Shown here piece by piece: positions 6,126 to 14,324 of a stretch of 18,713 nt of DNA. The notes beneath the pieces were generated by a model, which searched no databases, was not told the DNA's origin, and was given only the letters and a program-made list of their open reading frames with translations. The stretch lies in NCBI RefSeq assembly GCF_001908105.1, contig NZ_MKGQ01000033.1, positions 1 to 18,713 on the forward strand, in the 5' to 3' direction. Numbering within the stretch: position 1 is the stretch's first letter; the number at the start of each line of letters is the position of its first letter. The stretch comes from Xenorhabdus eapokensis. Lineage in GTDB: Bacteria; Pseudomonadota; Gammaproteobacteria; Enterobacterales; Enterobacteriaceae. The position numbers were made by a program, and so were the translations under genes.

Positions 6126-8480
6126 ATGTTATCCACGTCCAAAAAACATAAGCAATCACAGCACGAACCTTTATCTTTCCATAAAGATGAACATCAGAAT
6201 ATCGCCAATAATGTAAGTGAGCACTCGCATAATTCCCCTGATCCACATCATAGCCATTCTTGTTGCTCTACTGGCACAACGCATTCCCATAAACATTCTC
6301 ATGAACATTCCCATGAAAAAAATAGCAGCGCGCACTGTTCACACGATCATGCACATGCCATACAGGACAATGCTCTGACTGAATTAACCGCGAGACAACG
6401 TTTTAATTGGATTATTCAAGGCATGGATTGCCCAAGCTGTGCAGGAAAGATCGAAAATGCCGTGAAAAAACTGCCAGAAGCCAAGCAGGTCAAGGTTCTG
6501 TTTGCAACAGAGAAACTGGTGGTCGATGCCGATACTGATATTCGGGCTGCTGTTGAACAAGCGGTAAAACAGGCTGGCTTTGAAATCAAGGCGGCAAATT
6601 CGGCATCTAAATTGCCTCCCGCGGTCAATCATTGGAAGACTTTTTCCCCAATATTGATTCTGGCTGTCTTGATGTTGGTCAGTTGGGGAATATCGACAAT
6701 CAATGCTCCCACAGGGCAGATCGCTTTCATTATCACTACATTAATTGGGTTATATCCGGTAGCAACCAAAGCCATCAAGCTAATCCGTTCTGGCACGCCT
6801 TTCGCCATTGAAACTTTAATGAGTGTGGCTGCTATTGGTGCCTTGTTTATTGATGCCACCGCAGAAGCGGCAATGGTTATTCTCCTGTTCAAGTTAGGGG
6901 AAATCCTGGAATCCTATGCCGCCGGACGCGCACGTCGTGGCGTCAGTGCCTTAATGGCATTGGTGCCTGAGCAAGCCTTGCTGGTTAAAGATGGAAAAAA
7001 GGAAACCGTGCCAGCGGCAGATCTGCGTCCTGGCGATATTATCGAAATCGCCCCTGGTGCTCGCTTACCTGCCGATGCTGAACTACTCAGCCCATTTGCC
7101 AGTTTTGATGAAAGTGCTCTTACCGGTGAATCTGTTCCGGTTGAGCGGCAGCAAGGAGAGAAAGTCGCCGCGGGTTGTCTTTCTGTCGATAGCGCTGTGC
7201 AAATGAAGGTGATCTCTGAACCTGGCCACAGTGCCATTGACCGCATCTTGCAACTGATTGAAGAAGCCGAAGAGCGCAGGGCGCCGATTGAGCGCTTTAT
7301 CGACCGATTCAGCCGCATCTACACTCCGCTGATTATCTTGTTCTCAGCATTGATGGTATTGATCCCACCCCTGTTTTTTGCCGGCTCATGGGAAACTTGG
7401 ATTTATCGTGGCCTGACTCTGCTGTTAATCGGTTGTCCTTGTGCCTTGGTTATCTCGACGCCTGCCGCCATTACTTCCGCGCTGGCCGCTGCCACCCGTC
7501 GTGGTTCCCTAATCAAAGGAGGGGCTGCCCTGGAACAACTTGGTTCAGTACACACAATTGCACTGGATAAAACCGGAACCTTGACCGAAGGAAAACCCCA
7601 AGTTACTGAAATTGAACCTGTGGAAAATATCAGTGCAGAAACTTTGCTGGCGCTGGCTGGTGCCGTAGAAAGTGGCTCTCATCACCCACTGGCAAAAGCT
7701 ATCCTGAATGCCGCAGAAAACCAAAATGTGGTAATTGTTGAGGCTGAACATCGTAAGGCACTGGCTGGGATAGGGGTGGAAGGGCAATTATCGGGGCAGA
7801 GAATTCTCGTCGCAGCCCCTGGAAGATTGCCGGCAAATACCTTATCCGAGCGATGGAAACAGAGAGTCACAGAGCTGGAAAACAGTGGAAAAACAGCGGT
7901 TGCAGTCACTCGCAATGGGCAATTGATGGGGCTGATAGCCATGCAAGATACCTTACGTCAGGATGCCATAGACGCTATCCGTACTCTGAAAAAACAAGGT
8001 GTCGAGGCCATAATGCTGACAGGAGATAATCCCCGTGCCGCAGCAGCTATTGCGAATCGGCTGGGCATTGATTATCGCGCAGGATTGTTGCCTGAAGATA
8101 AAGTGAAAGCGGTCACAGAGTTGAACCAAAAACACCGTACCATGATGGTCGGCGATGGCATCAATGATGCTCCGGCCATGAAAGCCGCCAGTATCGGCGT
8201 TGCTATGGGTAGTGGCACTGATGTTGCGCTGGAAACAGCCGATGCTGCCCTGACGCATAACCGACTGACTGGTTTACCTGAAATTATCGCTTTATCTCGA
8301 ACAACCCATTATAACATCCGTCAAAATATCACCATTGCGTTAGGTTTAAAGGCGATATTTCTTATTACGAGTCTATTGGGTATTACCGGACTCTGGATGG
8401 CAGTGCTGGCCGATTCGGGAGCTACGGCATTGGTAACAGCAAACGCAGTTCGGCTACTTAGGAATAAGCCACAGAAATAA
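6126..8480 (+). CDS. zntA: Zn(II)/Cd(II)/Pb(II)-exporting P1B-type ATPase with a histidine-rich N-terminus
   Basis: This inner-membrane pump exports excess Zn, Cd or Pb using ATP. From the ATG at 6126 it has 784 residues (732 in E. coli). Residues about 32-78 hold 15 histidines and 3 cysteines in S-H/E-H runs, followed by a heavy-metal-associated domain with GMDCPSC (99-105). Core motifs are TGES (333-336), the membrane CPC triad (437-439), DKTGT with the phosphorylated Asp481, the HP pair (520-521) and GDGIND (676-681). The last helix carries the Asp (near 763, VLADSGA) known as a metal ligand in ZntA. AAGAGGT lies 5 nt upstream of this ATG. An in-frame TTG at 6096 would begin almost at the expected transcription start, so I reject it. 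Expression should be zinc-induced from the ZntR-type promoter. Confidence 0.95.
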   Translation: MLSTSKKHKQSQHEPLSFHKDEHQNIANNVSEHSHNSPDPHHSHSCCSTGTTHSHKHSHEHSHEKNSSAHCSHDHAHAIQDNALTELTARQRFNWIIQGMDCPSCAGKIENAVKKLPEAKQVKVLFATEKLVVDADTDIRAAVEQAVKQAGFEIKAANSASKLPPAVNHWKTFSPILILAVLMLVSWGISTINAPTGQIAFIITTLIGLYPVATKAIKLIRSGTPFAIETLMSVAAIGALFIDATAEAAMVILLFKLGEILESYAAGRARRGVSALMALVPEQALLVKDGKKETVPAADLRPGDIIEIAPGARLPADAELLSPFASFDESALTGESVPVERQQGEKVAAGCLSVDSAVQMKVISEPGHSAIDRILQLIEEAEERRAPIERFIDRFSRIYTPLIILFSALMVLIPPLFFAGSWETWIYRGLTLLLIGCPCALVISTPAAITSALAAATRRGSLIKGGAALEQLGSVHTIALDKTGTLTEGKPQVTEIEPVENISAETLLALAGAVESGSHHPLAKAILNAAENQNVVIVEAEHRKALAGIGVEGQLSGQRILVAAPGRLPANTLSERWKQRVTELENSGKTAVAVTRNGQLMGLIAMQDTLRQDAIDAIRTLKKQGVEAIMLTGDNPRAAAAIANRLGIDYRAGLLPEDKVKAVTELNQKHRTMMVGDGINDAPAMKAASIGVAMGSGTDVALETADAALTHNRLTGLPEIIALSRTTHYNIRQNITIALGLKAIFLITSLLGITGLWMAVLADSGATALVTANAVRLLRNKPQK

Positions 8481-8495
8481 TAGATGGAACAAATC

Positions 8496-8528
8496 GAAAA
8501 GGTGCATGTTAATCCTCTGCACCTTTTC
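8496..8528 (+). terminator. Hairpin terminator after zntA
   Basis: A perfect 11-bp stem (8496-8506 with 8518-8528) starts with an A-run and ends with TTTTC. It stands 15 bp past the zntA stop, between zntA and the convergent tusA. The T-tract is short, and the symmetrical A/T arms could let it serve both directions. Confidence 0.65.
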
Positions 8529-8670
8529 AAAATTATAATGAATTACAAAGATTACTATTAAAGGAAAAAGAAAATATGGCATCCAGCGAGGTGATAATTG
8601 ACCAAATGCCACATTTAAAGCCTAGCATAGTCCATTTTTTCTGCCAGTTGGTTATATAAACTTTTCTCGA

Positions 8671-8925
8671 TTAAATAGAATTTTCGCTTTTTCTGAGCAG
8701 GTATCGATAAGGAGTTTGCGCTGTCTCCTGGGCGAGCAATGCATGATCCATAAAGCGACAGAACCCCGGAATATCTCTGGTTGTTGCCGGATCATCCGCA
8801 ATGATCAACAACGTCTGACCAGCAGTCATATGACGGACTGTCTTGCGCACCATCATTACTGGCTCAGGGCAACGTAATCCCAACGTATCAAGTGTTTTGT
8901 CGGGATTGGCAAAAACATCGGACAT
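8671..8925 (-). CDS. tusA: Sulfur-carrier protein TusA
   Basis: TusA accepts persulfide sulfur from IscS and passes it to TusBCD for the 2-thiouridine modification of tRNA wobble positions. The 84-residue protein starting at the ATG at 8925 is nearly the same length as E. coli TusA (81). It keeps the active cysteine at residue 19 in [17 protein letters not shown], and the [13 protein letters not shown] block. The reading frame is open further upstream to 9129, but that extension has no TusA homology and overlaps the start of yhhQ, so it is not used. An AGAG Shine-Dalgarno lies upstream. It is divergent from yhhQ, as is usual in enterobacteria. Confidence 0.95.
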   Translation of the reverse strand: MSDVFANPDKTLDTLGLRCPEPVMMVRKTVRHMTAGQTLLIIADDPATTRDIPGFCRFMDHALLAQETAQTPYRYLLRKSENSI

Positions 8926-9092
8926 AACAATCTCTGTAGGTTCAAACAAGCTATGGCAATGGATTATATTACAAAATATCGTCAACTGCCGTACTTTACT
9001 TTTATTACGCAATAAACGTATGATCCGGCAACCTGATCTCAGGGACATTATTTTTTTGGGTTCCCTCACCCCATTCACCAAAAAGGTACAAT

Positions 9093-9761
9093 ATGCTGCA
9101 ATTGACCGCGCAACAGCGAGCCACTGCATTGATTTGGCTTTCGCTTTTTCACATTTTGATCATTACTTCCAGTAACTATCTGGTGCAATTACCCATCTCC
9201 ATTTTTGGTTTTCATACCACTTGGGGAGCATTTACATTTCCCTTTATCTTTTTAGCAACTGACCTGACTGTGCGTATTTATGGCGCACCATTGGCTCGCC
9301 GGATCATTATTTCCGTTATGCTGCCCGCGTTGCTGATCTCTTACCTGATCTCAGCGCTGTTTTTCCAGGGAACCTGGCAAGGGTTCGAAGCATTGGGCAC
9401 TTTTAATCTGTTTGTCGCCCGCATTGCCGCCGCTAGCTTTATGGCCTATGTGCTCGGTCAGATATTGGATGTTGGTGTCTTCAATCGTCTTCGCCAGAAA
9501 CGCCACTGGTGGATAGCGCCGGCTGCCGCCATGTTTTTCGGTAATATGTTAGATACACTGGCCTTTTTCTTTATCGCGTTTTACCGCAGTACGGATGCAT
9601 TTATGGCAACACATTGGGTAGAAATTGCGTTAGTGGATTATGCCTTCAAGCTGTTTATCTGCATGCTGTTCTTCCTGCCCGCTTACGGCATTCTGTTGAA
9701 TTTGATCCTGAAATACTTTTTCGCTCAAACCGAAGTTAACACTCTGGTCAAAGCCCACTAA
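9093..9761 (+). CDS. yhhQ: Queuosine precursor transporter YhhQ (VUT family)
   Basis: This 222-residue polytopic membrane protein belongs to the family that takes up 7-cyano-7-deazaguanine and related queuosine precursors for tRNA modification. Several hydrophobic spans are evident along the whole length. Family features include the early segment [20 protein letters not shown] and the [15 protein letters not shown] stretch in the second half. Length is typical (221 in E. coli). The ATG is preceded by AAGG at suitable distance. It sits next to tusA, the classical neighbourhood. Its proximity to tusA is thematically consistent with tRNA modification, though the two are on opposite strands. Confidence 0.93.
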   Translation: MLQLTAQQRATALIWLSLFHILIITSSNYLVQLPISIFGFHTTWGAFTFPFIFLATDLTVRIYGAPLARRIIISVMLPALLISYLISALFFQGTWQGFEALGTFNLFVARIAAASFMAYVLGQILDVGVFNRLRQKRHWWIAPAAAMFFGNMLDTLAFFFIAFYRSTDAFMATHWVEIALVDYAFKLFICMLFFLPAYGILLNLILKYFFAQTEVNTLVKAH

Positions 9762-9768
9762 AAAATAG

Positions 9769-9793
9769 CACCCTGACTGAATCACTCAGGGTG
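9769..9793. terminator. Hairpin after yhhQ, terminator-like
   Basis: An 8-bp stem (CACCCTGA 9769-9776 with TCAGGGTG 9786-9793) and a 9-nt loop follow 7 bp after the yhhQ stop. On the plus strand no T-tract follows. On the minus strand the stem is followed by a run of T. It may mark the yhhQ transcript end, but the plus-strand terminator is non-canonical. Confidence 0.45.
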
Positions 9794-9869
9794 TCAATGA
9801 TTTCGCCAATATTTCCTCTTAAATCACTCATTTCCTGCTTTTGCTCATAACTTCTCTGTATATTTTGCC

Positions 9870-9908
9870 GTATAGTGTGGATAGGCAGGTTCGCAACCTA
9901 CGCTATAC
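9870..9908. promoter_or_regulatory. Imperfect palindrome upstream of gldA
   Basis: An outer inverted repeat GTATAG/CTATAC (9870-9875 and 9903-9908) encloses an inner AGGTT-CGC-AACCT hairpin (9887-9899). It stands about 52 bp before gldA in the yhhQ-gldA interval. It could be an operator or a leader structure; I do not recognise the regulator. The first arm overlaps a TATAGT sequence that could act as a -10 box. Confidence 0.35.
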
Positions 9909-9959
9909 CTGTATTGTGACACTCTATGCCTAGTTTCCAGTAAAGAAGGAATATTACTT

Positions 9960-11060
9960 ATGCTGAAAGTGATCCAGTCTCCATCCAAATATATCCAAGG
10001 GCCAGGTGCGTTATCTCACATTGGTCGATACACCAAAATGCTTGCTGACCACGTCTTCGTGATTGCCGATAATTTCGTGATGAACCTTATTGGGGATACC
10101 GTCAGCAAAAGTCTAGAAGAACACGATGTGACCAGCCATTTCGAACTTTTCAATGGTGAGTGCAGCCGCAGTGAAATCCATCGCTTGTCTGCCATTTTGT
10201 TGGAACAGCAATGTCAGGCTGTTATCGGGATTGGGGGAGGAAAAACGATTGATACTGCCAAGGCTGTTGCATACGAATCCAGAATCCCCGTGATTATTTC
10301 TCCTACCCTTGCTTCAACCGATGCACCAACCAGTGCCCTTTCTGTTCTTTATACTGAACTCGGTGAATTCGACAGCTATCTATTCTACCCACAAAACCCC
10401 AATATCGTGCTAATGGATACTAATGTCATTGCCAAAGCACCAGTTCGCCTGCTTATCGCAGGTATGGGGGATGCACTCGCCACCTATTTTGAGGCGCGAG
10501 CCAACAGTGCAGCCCATAAGCCAACCATGGCTGGCGGTGCGACATCCACCACAGGTTTAGCGTTAGCAAAACTGTGTTATGAAACTTTGCTGGCGGAAGG
10601 TTACAAAGCAAAACTGGCGGTAGAAGCCGGTGTCAGTACACCAGCCGTTGAAAATATTGTGGAAGCCAATACCTACTTGAGTGGCATTGGTTTTGAAAGT
10701 GCAGGATTGGCAGCAGCTCACGCTATCCACAATGGTTTTACCGTGCTGGAAGAGTGTCATCACCTCTACCACGGCGAAAAAGTCGCGTTTGGAACCCTGA
10801 CACAATTGGTCTTAGAAAATAGCCCAAGTGAAGAGTTGGAAACCGTGCTTGATTTTTGTGTACAAGTCGGCCTGCCGATCACACTGGAGCAATTGGGTTT
10901 GCGTGATAATGAAGAACTGCGGCAAAAAATCATGCAAGTCGCTATCGCAAGCTGTGCTGAAGGTGAAACTATTCACAATATGCCATTTGCAGTGACACCA
11001 GAGCAGGTTTACGCCGCCATTTTGGCCGCAGATCAGATGGGTAAAGATTGGTTGTATTAA
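9960..11060 (+). CDS. gldA: Glycerol dehydrogenase (NAD+, zinc-dependent), GldA-type
   Basis: This 366-residue iron/zinc alcohol dehydrogenase family enzyme oxidises glycerol to dihydroxyacetone with NAD+ in the cytoplasm (367 in E. coli). The nucleotide-binding GIGGGKTIDTAK lies at about 90-101. The three metal ligands of the family fall at the expected places: Asp171 (GMGDALATYFEA), His254 (AHAIHNGF) and His271 (YHGEKVAFG). A clear AAGGAA Shine-Dalgarno precedes the ATG. It is a single-gene unit flanked by hairpins. Its location beside yhhQ differs from E. coli, so this is a local rearrangement. GldA may also reduce small aldehydes such as methylglyoxal; the physiological substrate here cannot be told from sequence. 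Confidence 0.93.
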   Translation: MLKVIQSPSKYIQGPGALSHIGRYTKMLADHVFVIADNFVMNLIGDTVSKSLEEHDVTSHFELFNGECSRSEIHRLSAILLEQQCQAVIGIGGGKTIDTAKAVAYESRIPVIISPTLASTDAPTSALSVLYTELGEFDSYLFYPQNPNIVLMDTNVIAKAPVRLLIAGMGDALATYFEARANSAAHKPTMAGGATSTTGLALAKLCYETLLAEGYKAKLAVEAGVSTPAVENIVEANTYLSGIGFESAGLAAAHAIHNGFTVLEECHHLYHGEKVAFGTLTQLVLENSPSEELETVLDFCVQVGLPITLEQLGLRDNEELRQKIMQVAIASCAEGETIHNMPFAVTPEQVYAAILAADQMGKDWLY

Positions 11061-11092
11061 GTGATTGCGAAATGGAATGAGGCAGAAATAAG

Positions 11093-11122
11093 ATGGGCAT
11101 GAACCCGCAGGAACATGCCCAT
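11093..11122. terminator. Bidirectional hairpin between convergent gldA and the mbtH-like gene
   Basis: A perfect 9-bp stem (ATGGGCATG 11093-11101 with CATGCCCAT 11114-11122) has a 12-nt loop. It lies 33 bp past gldA and 31 bp past the mbtH-like gene. T-rich but interrupted sequence follows on both strands. It probably ends both convergent transcripts. Confidence 0.55.
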
Positions 11123-11152
11123 AATTTGATTAACGATGTCAGCCAGTGATAT

Positions 11153-11335
11153 CTATTTTGTTGGCTCCGGCCAAATCTTAGCGATATAACTCAAGCATTC
11201 TTCTTTCGTTCCTGTTCTGCCGATTGCCATCCATCCCATCGGGATTTCATACTCAACTGGCCAGACTGAATACTGCTTTTTACCATTCATAACGATCATC
11301 CACTTCATGGCATCGTTTCCGGTTAACCGTTCCAT
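11153..11335 (-). CDS. MbtH-like protein (NRPS adenylation-domain partner)
   Basis: This 60-residue protein belongs to the MbtH-like family, small cytoplasmic proteins that bind the N-terminal core of NRPS adenylation domains and often are needed for their solubility or activity. The family pattern is visible: NGKKQYSVWP, then PMGW, G.TKEECLSYI and IWPEPTK. The conserved tryptophans sit near residues 25, 35 and 55. The start is well supported by AGGGAGG 7 nt before the ATG. That ATG lies inside the 3' end of the NRPS-like gene (13-bp overlap), so the two are translationally coupled. It is slightly shorter at the N-terminus than typical members (about 62-75 residues). Because the NRPS partner is internally deleted, this protein may serve another synthetase elsewhere in the genome. 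Confidence 0.9.
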   Translation of the reverse strand: MERLTGNDAMKWMIVMNGKKQYSVWPVEYEIPMGWMAIGRTGTKEECLSYIAKIWPEPTK

Positions 11336-13383
11336 GATACAACCTCCCTTTTGAAACGTTCTGACAGGGTAGCCGGTAAGAATCCCGTACCGATCAGGTA
11401 ACGCAATACCTGATGGACGTATTCAGCCGTAATTGTCGGGCAACGGATATGACTTCCCGCTAACCCCGCCAGCGTATTTTTCAGTTCCAATTCAGGACGG
11501 AGTTCATCAGCATAAGCCGGATCTAGTGCACAATAAGGTCTTTCAGTTATATCCCTGATCAGTGGGATTAAGGGATACAATGGATGAGTATCATCTAGCG
11601 CCAGGATTTTATCTTTACCCTCATTCAATGGCACCGGATGGAGGATATACCCAAAATCTTGCACCCAATCGAAAAATTGCCGGATAGAAACCTGCTCTGG
11701 GTTGAACAGATTAAAGAATTTCCCATTAGATGCCGGCTGTTTGGAGATATGCACCAATGCAGCCGCCACATAATCAACCGGAACGATATCCAGCAATAGG
11801 GCATAGTCGGGATAAAACCCCATCGCCAAATAACCTTTCAAGGAGGCGACCAGATAATCATTGCCCTGTGCCGCCCCTGTACGGGTATGTCCGAGGATCA
11901 GTCCTGGCCGGTAAATACTGACGGGAACGCCCCTTTGACGGGCAATATTAATGCTCCCTTCAGATACCCATTTACTGCCTGAATAACCGGAAGGATCACA
12001 AACCGACTCACTCATGGCACGATCATCTTCCCTATAAGGACGAGGCGACTGCGTGGCATACAGTGCGTTTACAGAAGAGACATAGTGAAAATGTTTCAAG
12101 CGCACGGTACAGGCCAGCTCCAACGCTGTTCGAGTACCATCAACGTTGATGCTTTTCAAGGCACTATAAGGATAGATGAAATTAACCAACGCTCCGTTGT
12201 GGTAAATAACATCAACCTCTTCTGCCAGTTGTCTCCATGACTCCGGTAACAAACCAAAACGCGGCTGTCCCAAATCACCGATGATAAAATCGACAATCGT
12301 GATACTGGTGTCTGGAATAGGGCCATCCAGTTGAACTTTATCACCTTTTTTCATACAAAACGCCGTTGACCAAATGGTTGTTTCTGTTGGGCCATAGACG
12401 TTCCATAATGTGCCTCCGGTAGCTGTCAATTGATCTGCCAGATCTTGTGACAATGCCTCCCCTCCGCAAAGCATGCCCATTTCCGGGCGAGGTTTCCATC
12501 CCGCATTCAAGGCCATTGACCAGGTAACCGGTGTTGCCTGGGCGAAAGTTAACTGCGGATTTGACAGTATTTCAGACAGCGCCATTGCATCACGTTGGAT
12601 GTCGATTGAAGCGATGTAGATACTGCCACCATGCACTACGGTTAGCAGCAATTCCAGGACTGAGATATCAAAAGAGAACGTAGTCAATGCCAACATCTGG
12701 TCATGCTGGCGGATTGATAACAGCTTGCCAAATCCACATAGGCAAGCAGCCAGATTGTCATGTTGAACTTGCACTGCTTTTGGCAACCCGGTAGAGCCAG
12801 AAGTGAACATCACATAAGCCGGATGATCACCCAACACAGGGATATCAATACGCTCTACTGTTTCAGCTTTGGCTGTCCTCTTTAAAAGAGTCTTCATGGG
12901 AATGAATGTTGATGCTTTAAGCCCCGCCGAGACTGTATCATCAGACACCAAAATACTTTTCGGCAGACGAGCGAGAATATCGTTTAAGCGTTTTTCTGGC
13001 ATCATGGTGTTCAAGGGGATATACACGGCTCCAATTCGCCAAATAGCCTGCATGGTGACAAACCATGAAACACTTCGCTGGGCCGCAATAGCAACATTGC
13101 TGCCCATTTTGGCACCGTAGTGAAGCAAAACATGTGCCGCATTCTCAATACGTTGATCCAATTGACCAAATGTCAGCGTTTCATGAGGATCAGAAACCGC
13201 TATCTCATTAGGTATACCTTTTGCCAACTTAGCTAACCGAGAAGGAACGTTCTCAAACCACGGTTCTAGTTCTGCTGTCATATAACTGATATTACAATTA
13301 AATTCAGGTTCAACAGCAGAGGATTTTTTTTGCCCAGTAGTAAATGCTGTGTGTAATATTGCCTTGTGTGTGTAAGTATTCAT
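11323..13383 (-). CDS. NRPS-like adenylation/thioester-reductase protein with an in-frame internal deletion
   Basis: This 686-residue product (from the ATG at 13383) resembles monomodular A-T-R enzymes that activate an acid, load it on a carrier and release it reductively as an aldehyde. Adenylation motifs A2 (IGAVYIPLN), A3 (AYVMFTSGSTGLPKAV), A4 (FSFDISVLELL) and A5 (NVYGPTETTIWS) are clear. After ...DTSITIVD, near 12289, the sequence jumps to FIIGDLGQPRFGL, the interior of a reductase domain. Motifs A6-A10 including the catalytic lysine, the carrier domain with its phosphopantetheine serine, and the reductase TGxxGFxG loop are missing. The reductase YSGSK (Y-x3-K, about residues 467-471) remains. 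The frame is intact across the join. Catalysis as an A-T-R enzyme seems impossible. The frame is open back to 13482, but GAGAG before 13383 favours this start. Confidence 0.85.
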   Translation of the reverse strand: MNTYTHKAILHTAFTTGQKKSSAVEPEFNCNISYMTAELEPWFENVPSRLAKLAKGIPNEIAVSDPHETLTFGQLDQRIENAAHVLLHYGAKMGSNVAIAAQRSVSWFVTMQAIWRIGAVYIPLNTMMPEKRLNDILARLPKSILVSDDTVSAGLKASTFIPMKTLLKRTAKAETVERIDIPVLGDHPAYVMFTSGSTGLPKAVQVQHDNLAACLCGFGKLLSIRQHDQMLALTTFSFDISVLELLLTVVHGGSIYIASIDIQRDAMALSEILSNPQLTFAQATPVTWSMALNAGWKPRPEMGMLCGGEALSQDLADQLTATGGTLWNVYGPTETTIWSTAFCMKKGDKVQLDGPIPDTSITIVDFIIGDLGQPRFGLLPESWRQLAEEVDVIYHNGALVNFIYPYSALKSINVDGTRTALELACTVRLKHFHYVSSVNALYATQSPRPYREDDRAMSESVCDPSGYSGSKWVSEGSINIARQRGVPVSIYRPGLILGHTRTGAAQGNDYLVASLKGYLAMGFYPDYALLLDIVPVDYVAAALVHISKQPASNGKFFNLFNPEQVSIRQFFDWVQDFGYILHPVPLNEGKDKILALDDTHPLYPLIPLIRDITERPYCALDPAYADELRPELELKNTLAGLAGSHIRCPTITAEYVHQVLRYLIGTGFLPATLSERFKREVVSWNG

Positions 13384-14123
13384 AATGATGCTCTCATTCT
13401 GAGCCCCATTGGTTTCATCATTTTTTGTGATGAATAGAGGCATCAATGCTGGTAGTCGTGATCTTCCAATTTTTGTCTGCATTCAGTATTTTCAAATACC
13501 TTATGTTGACACTAACTGGATCAAAAAATAAATTGCAAAAATTTATTGCGAATTTAATAAATGTATTAATTAATATTAATTTGTAATATTTTGTTAATTA
13601 AACAATCAACTTAAATAAAGCCAATCATTATTTGGAAGACAGAGTGTATTACGCCTATACAATCCGCAACCAAAATCAATTAACATATTGATATTATTGT
13701 ATTTTACTTCAAAAACAGTCATCCAGTCCTACATAAAACCACTATCATGAGCATGAATAACCATTTGTAGTAATATCCATCATTTTGAATTTTAATTTCA
13801 AACACTTTATTTATAACTGCGTTATAAAAAACGCAAAGCATGTAAATAAAAAATAAATTACATGAGAAAATGAGAATGTTATTTAAGACACTATTAAGCA
13901 AAGAATACACAACGGGTTAAAAGAAGCAGACAAAAAGATACCAACAGTTATTTATTAAATAACTTTTATAATAGGAATGTTTGTGTGGGTTATATTTATC
14001 TGACTTTTTCATGATGACTACATCAGACATATTTCCCTAATAATAATGAGCTTTTATTTGGTCGAGAATATATACAAACTTTAAACGTGCAAAAAATAAA
14101 AAATAAGCAAAAAGGCTGTTTAT

Positions 14124-14139
14124 TGTGACAATTATCACA
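14124..14139 (+). promoter_or_regulatory. Predicted CRP-cAMP binding site upstream of glpT
   Basis: TGTGA-N6-TCACA (14124-14139) is a perfect match to the core CRP consensus. It lies about 230 bp upstream of the glpT start, and in E. coli glpTQ is cAMP-CRP dependent. The distance implies a long leader or additional promoter elements; I could not fix a confident -10 box. Confidence 0.7.
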
Positions 14140-14251
14140 CTAACATAAATAAATTGTCTTCAAAAAAAGTGCTAAATCACTCAAAATTATCGACTTTGCG
14201 AAATTATATCTATATGTTAGCGACACCTCACAGTCATACAAGGTTGTTTTC

Positions 14252-14265
14252 AGCTAATATTAGCT
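14252..14265. repeat. Perfect 14-bp palindrome in the glpT leader
   Basis: AGCTAATATTAGCT (14252-14265) is fully self-complementary and stands about 100 bp before glpT, downstream of the CRP site. It does not resemble the GlpR operator consensus. It could be an operator or chance in AT-rich DNA. Confidence 0.4.
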
Positions 14266-14303
14266 TCGATATAGAAAATAAATAGCTAAAATTTTTCGTT
14301 TAA

Positions 14304-14324
14304 CACCATCACTGCTTGATGGTG
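14304..14324 (+). promoter_or_regulatory. Hairpin in the 5' leader of glpT
   Basis: CACCATCA (14304-14311) pairs perfectly with TGATGGTG (14317-14324) across a 5-nt loop, 38 bp before the glpT ATG. No T-tract follows, so it is not a terminator. In the mRNA it would sit just upstream of the GGAG ribosome site and could affect mRNA stability or translation. Confidence 0.4.

Noticed and set aside
6914..7318. 134-codon minus-strand ORF inside zntA
   Set aside because: It is an antisense shadow of a strongly conserved P-type ATPase coding region.
8926..9129. N-terminally extended tusA frame of 152 residues
   Set aside because: The TusA family begins at the ATG at 8925. The extension overlaps the start of divergent yhhQ and shows no recognisable sequence.
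13384..13482. Start of the NRPS-like gene at 13482
   Set aside because: It is possible but lacks a Shine-Dalgarno, while GAGAG precedes the ATG at 13383. The extra 33 residues show no domain similarity.
13719..13910. 63-codon hydrophobic minus-strand ORF
   Set aside because: It has no Shine-Dalgarno and AT-driven composition (Leu/Ile/Phe/Tyr/Asn) like the surrounding non-coding DNA, with no recognisable family.
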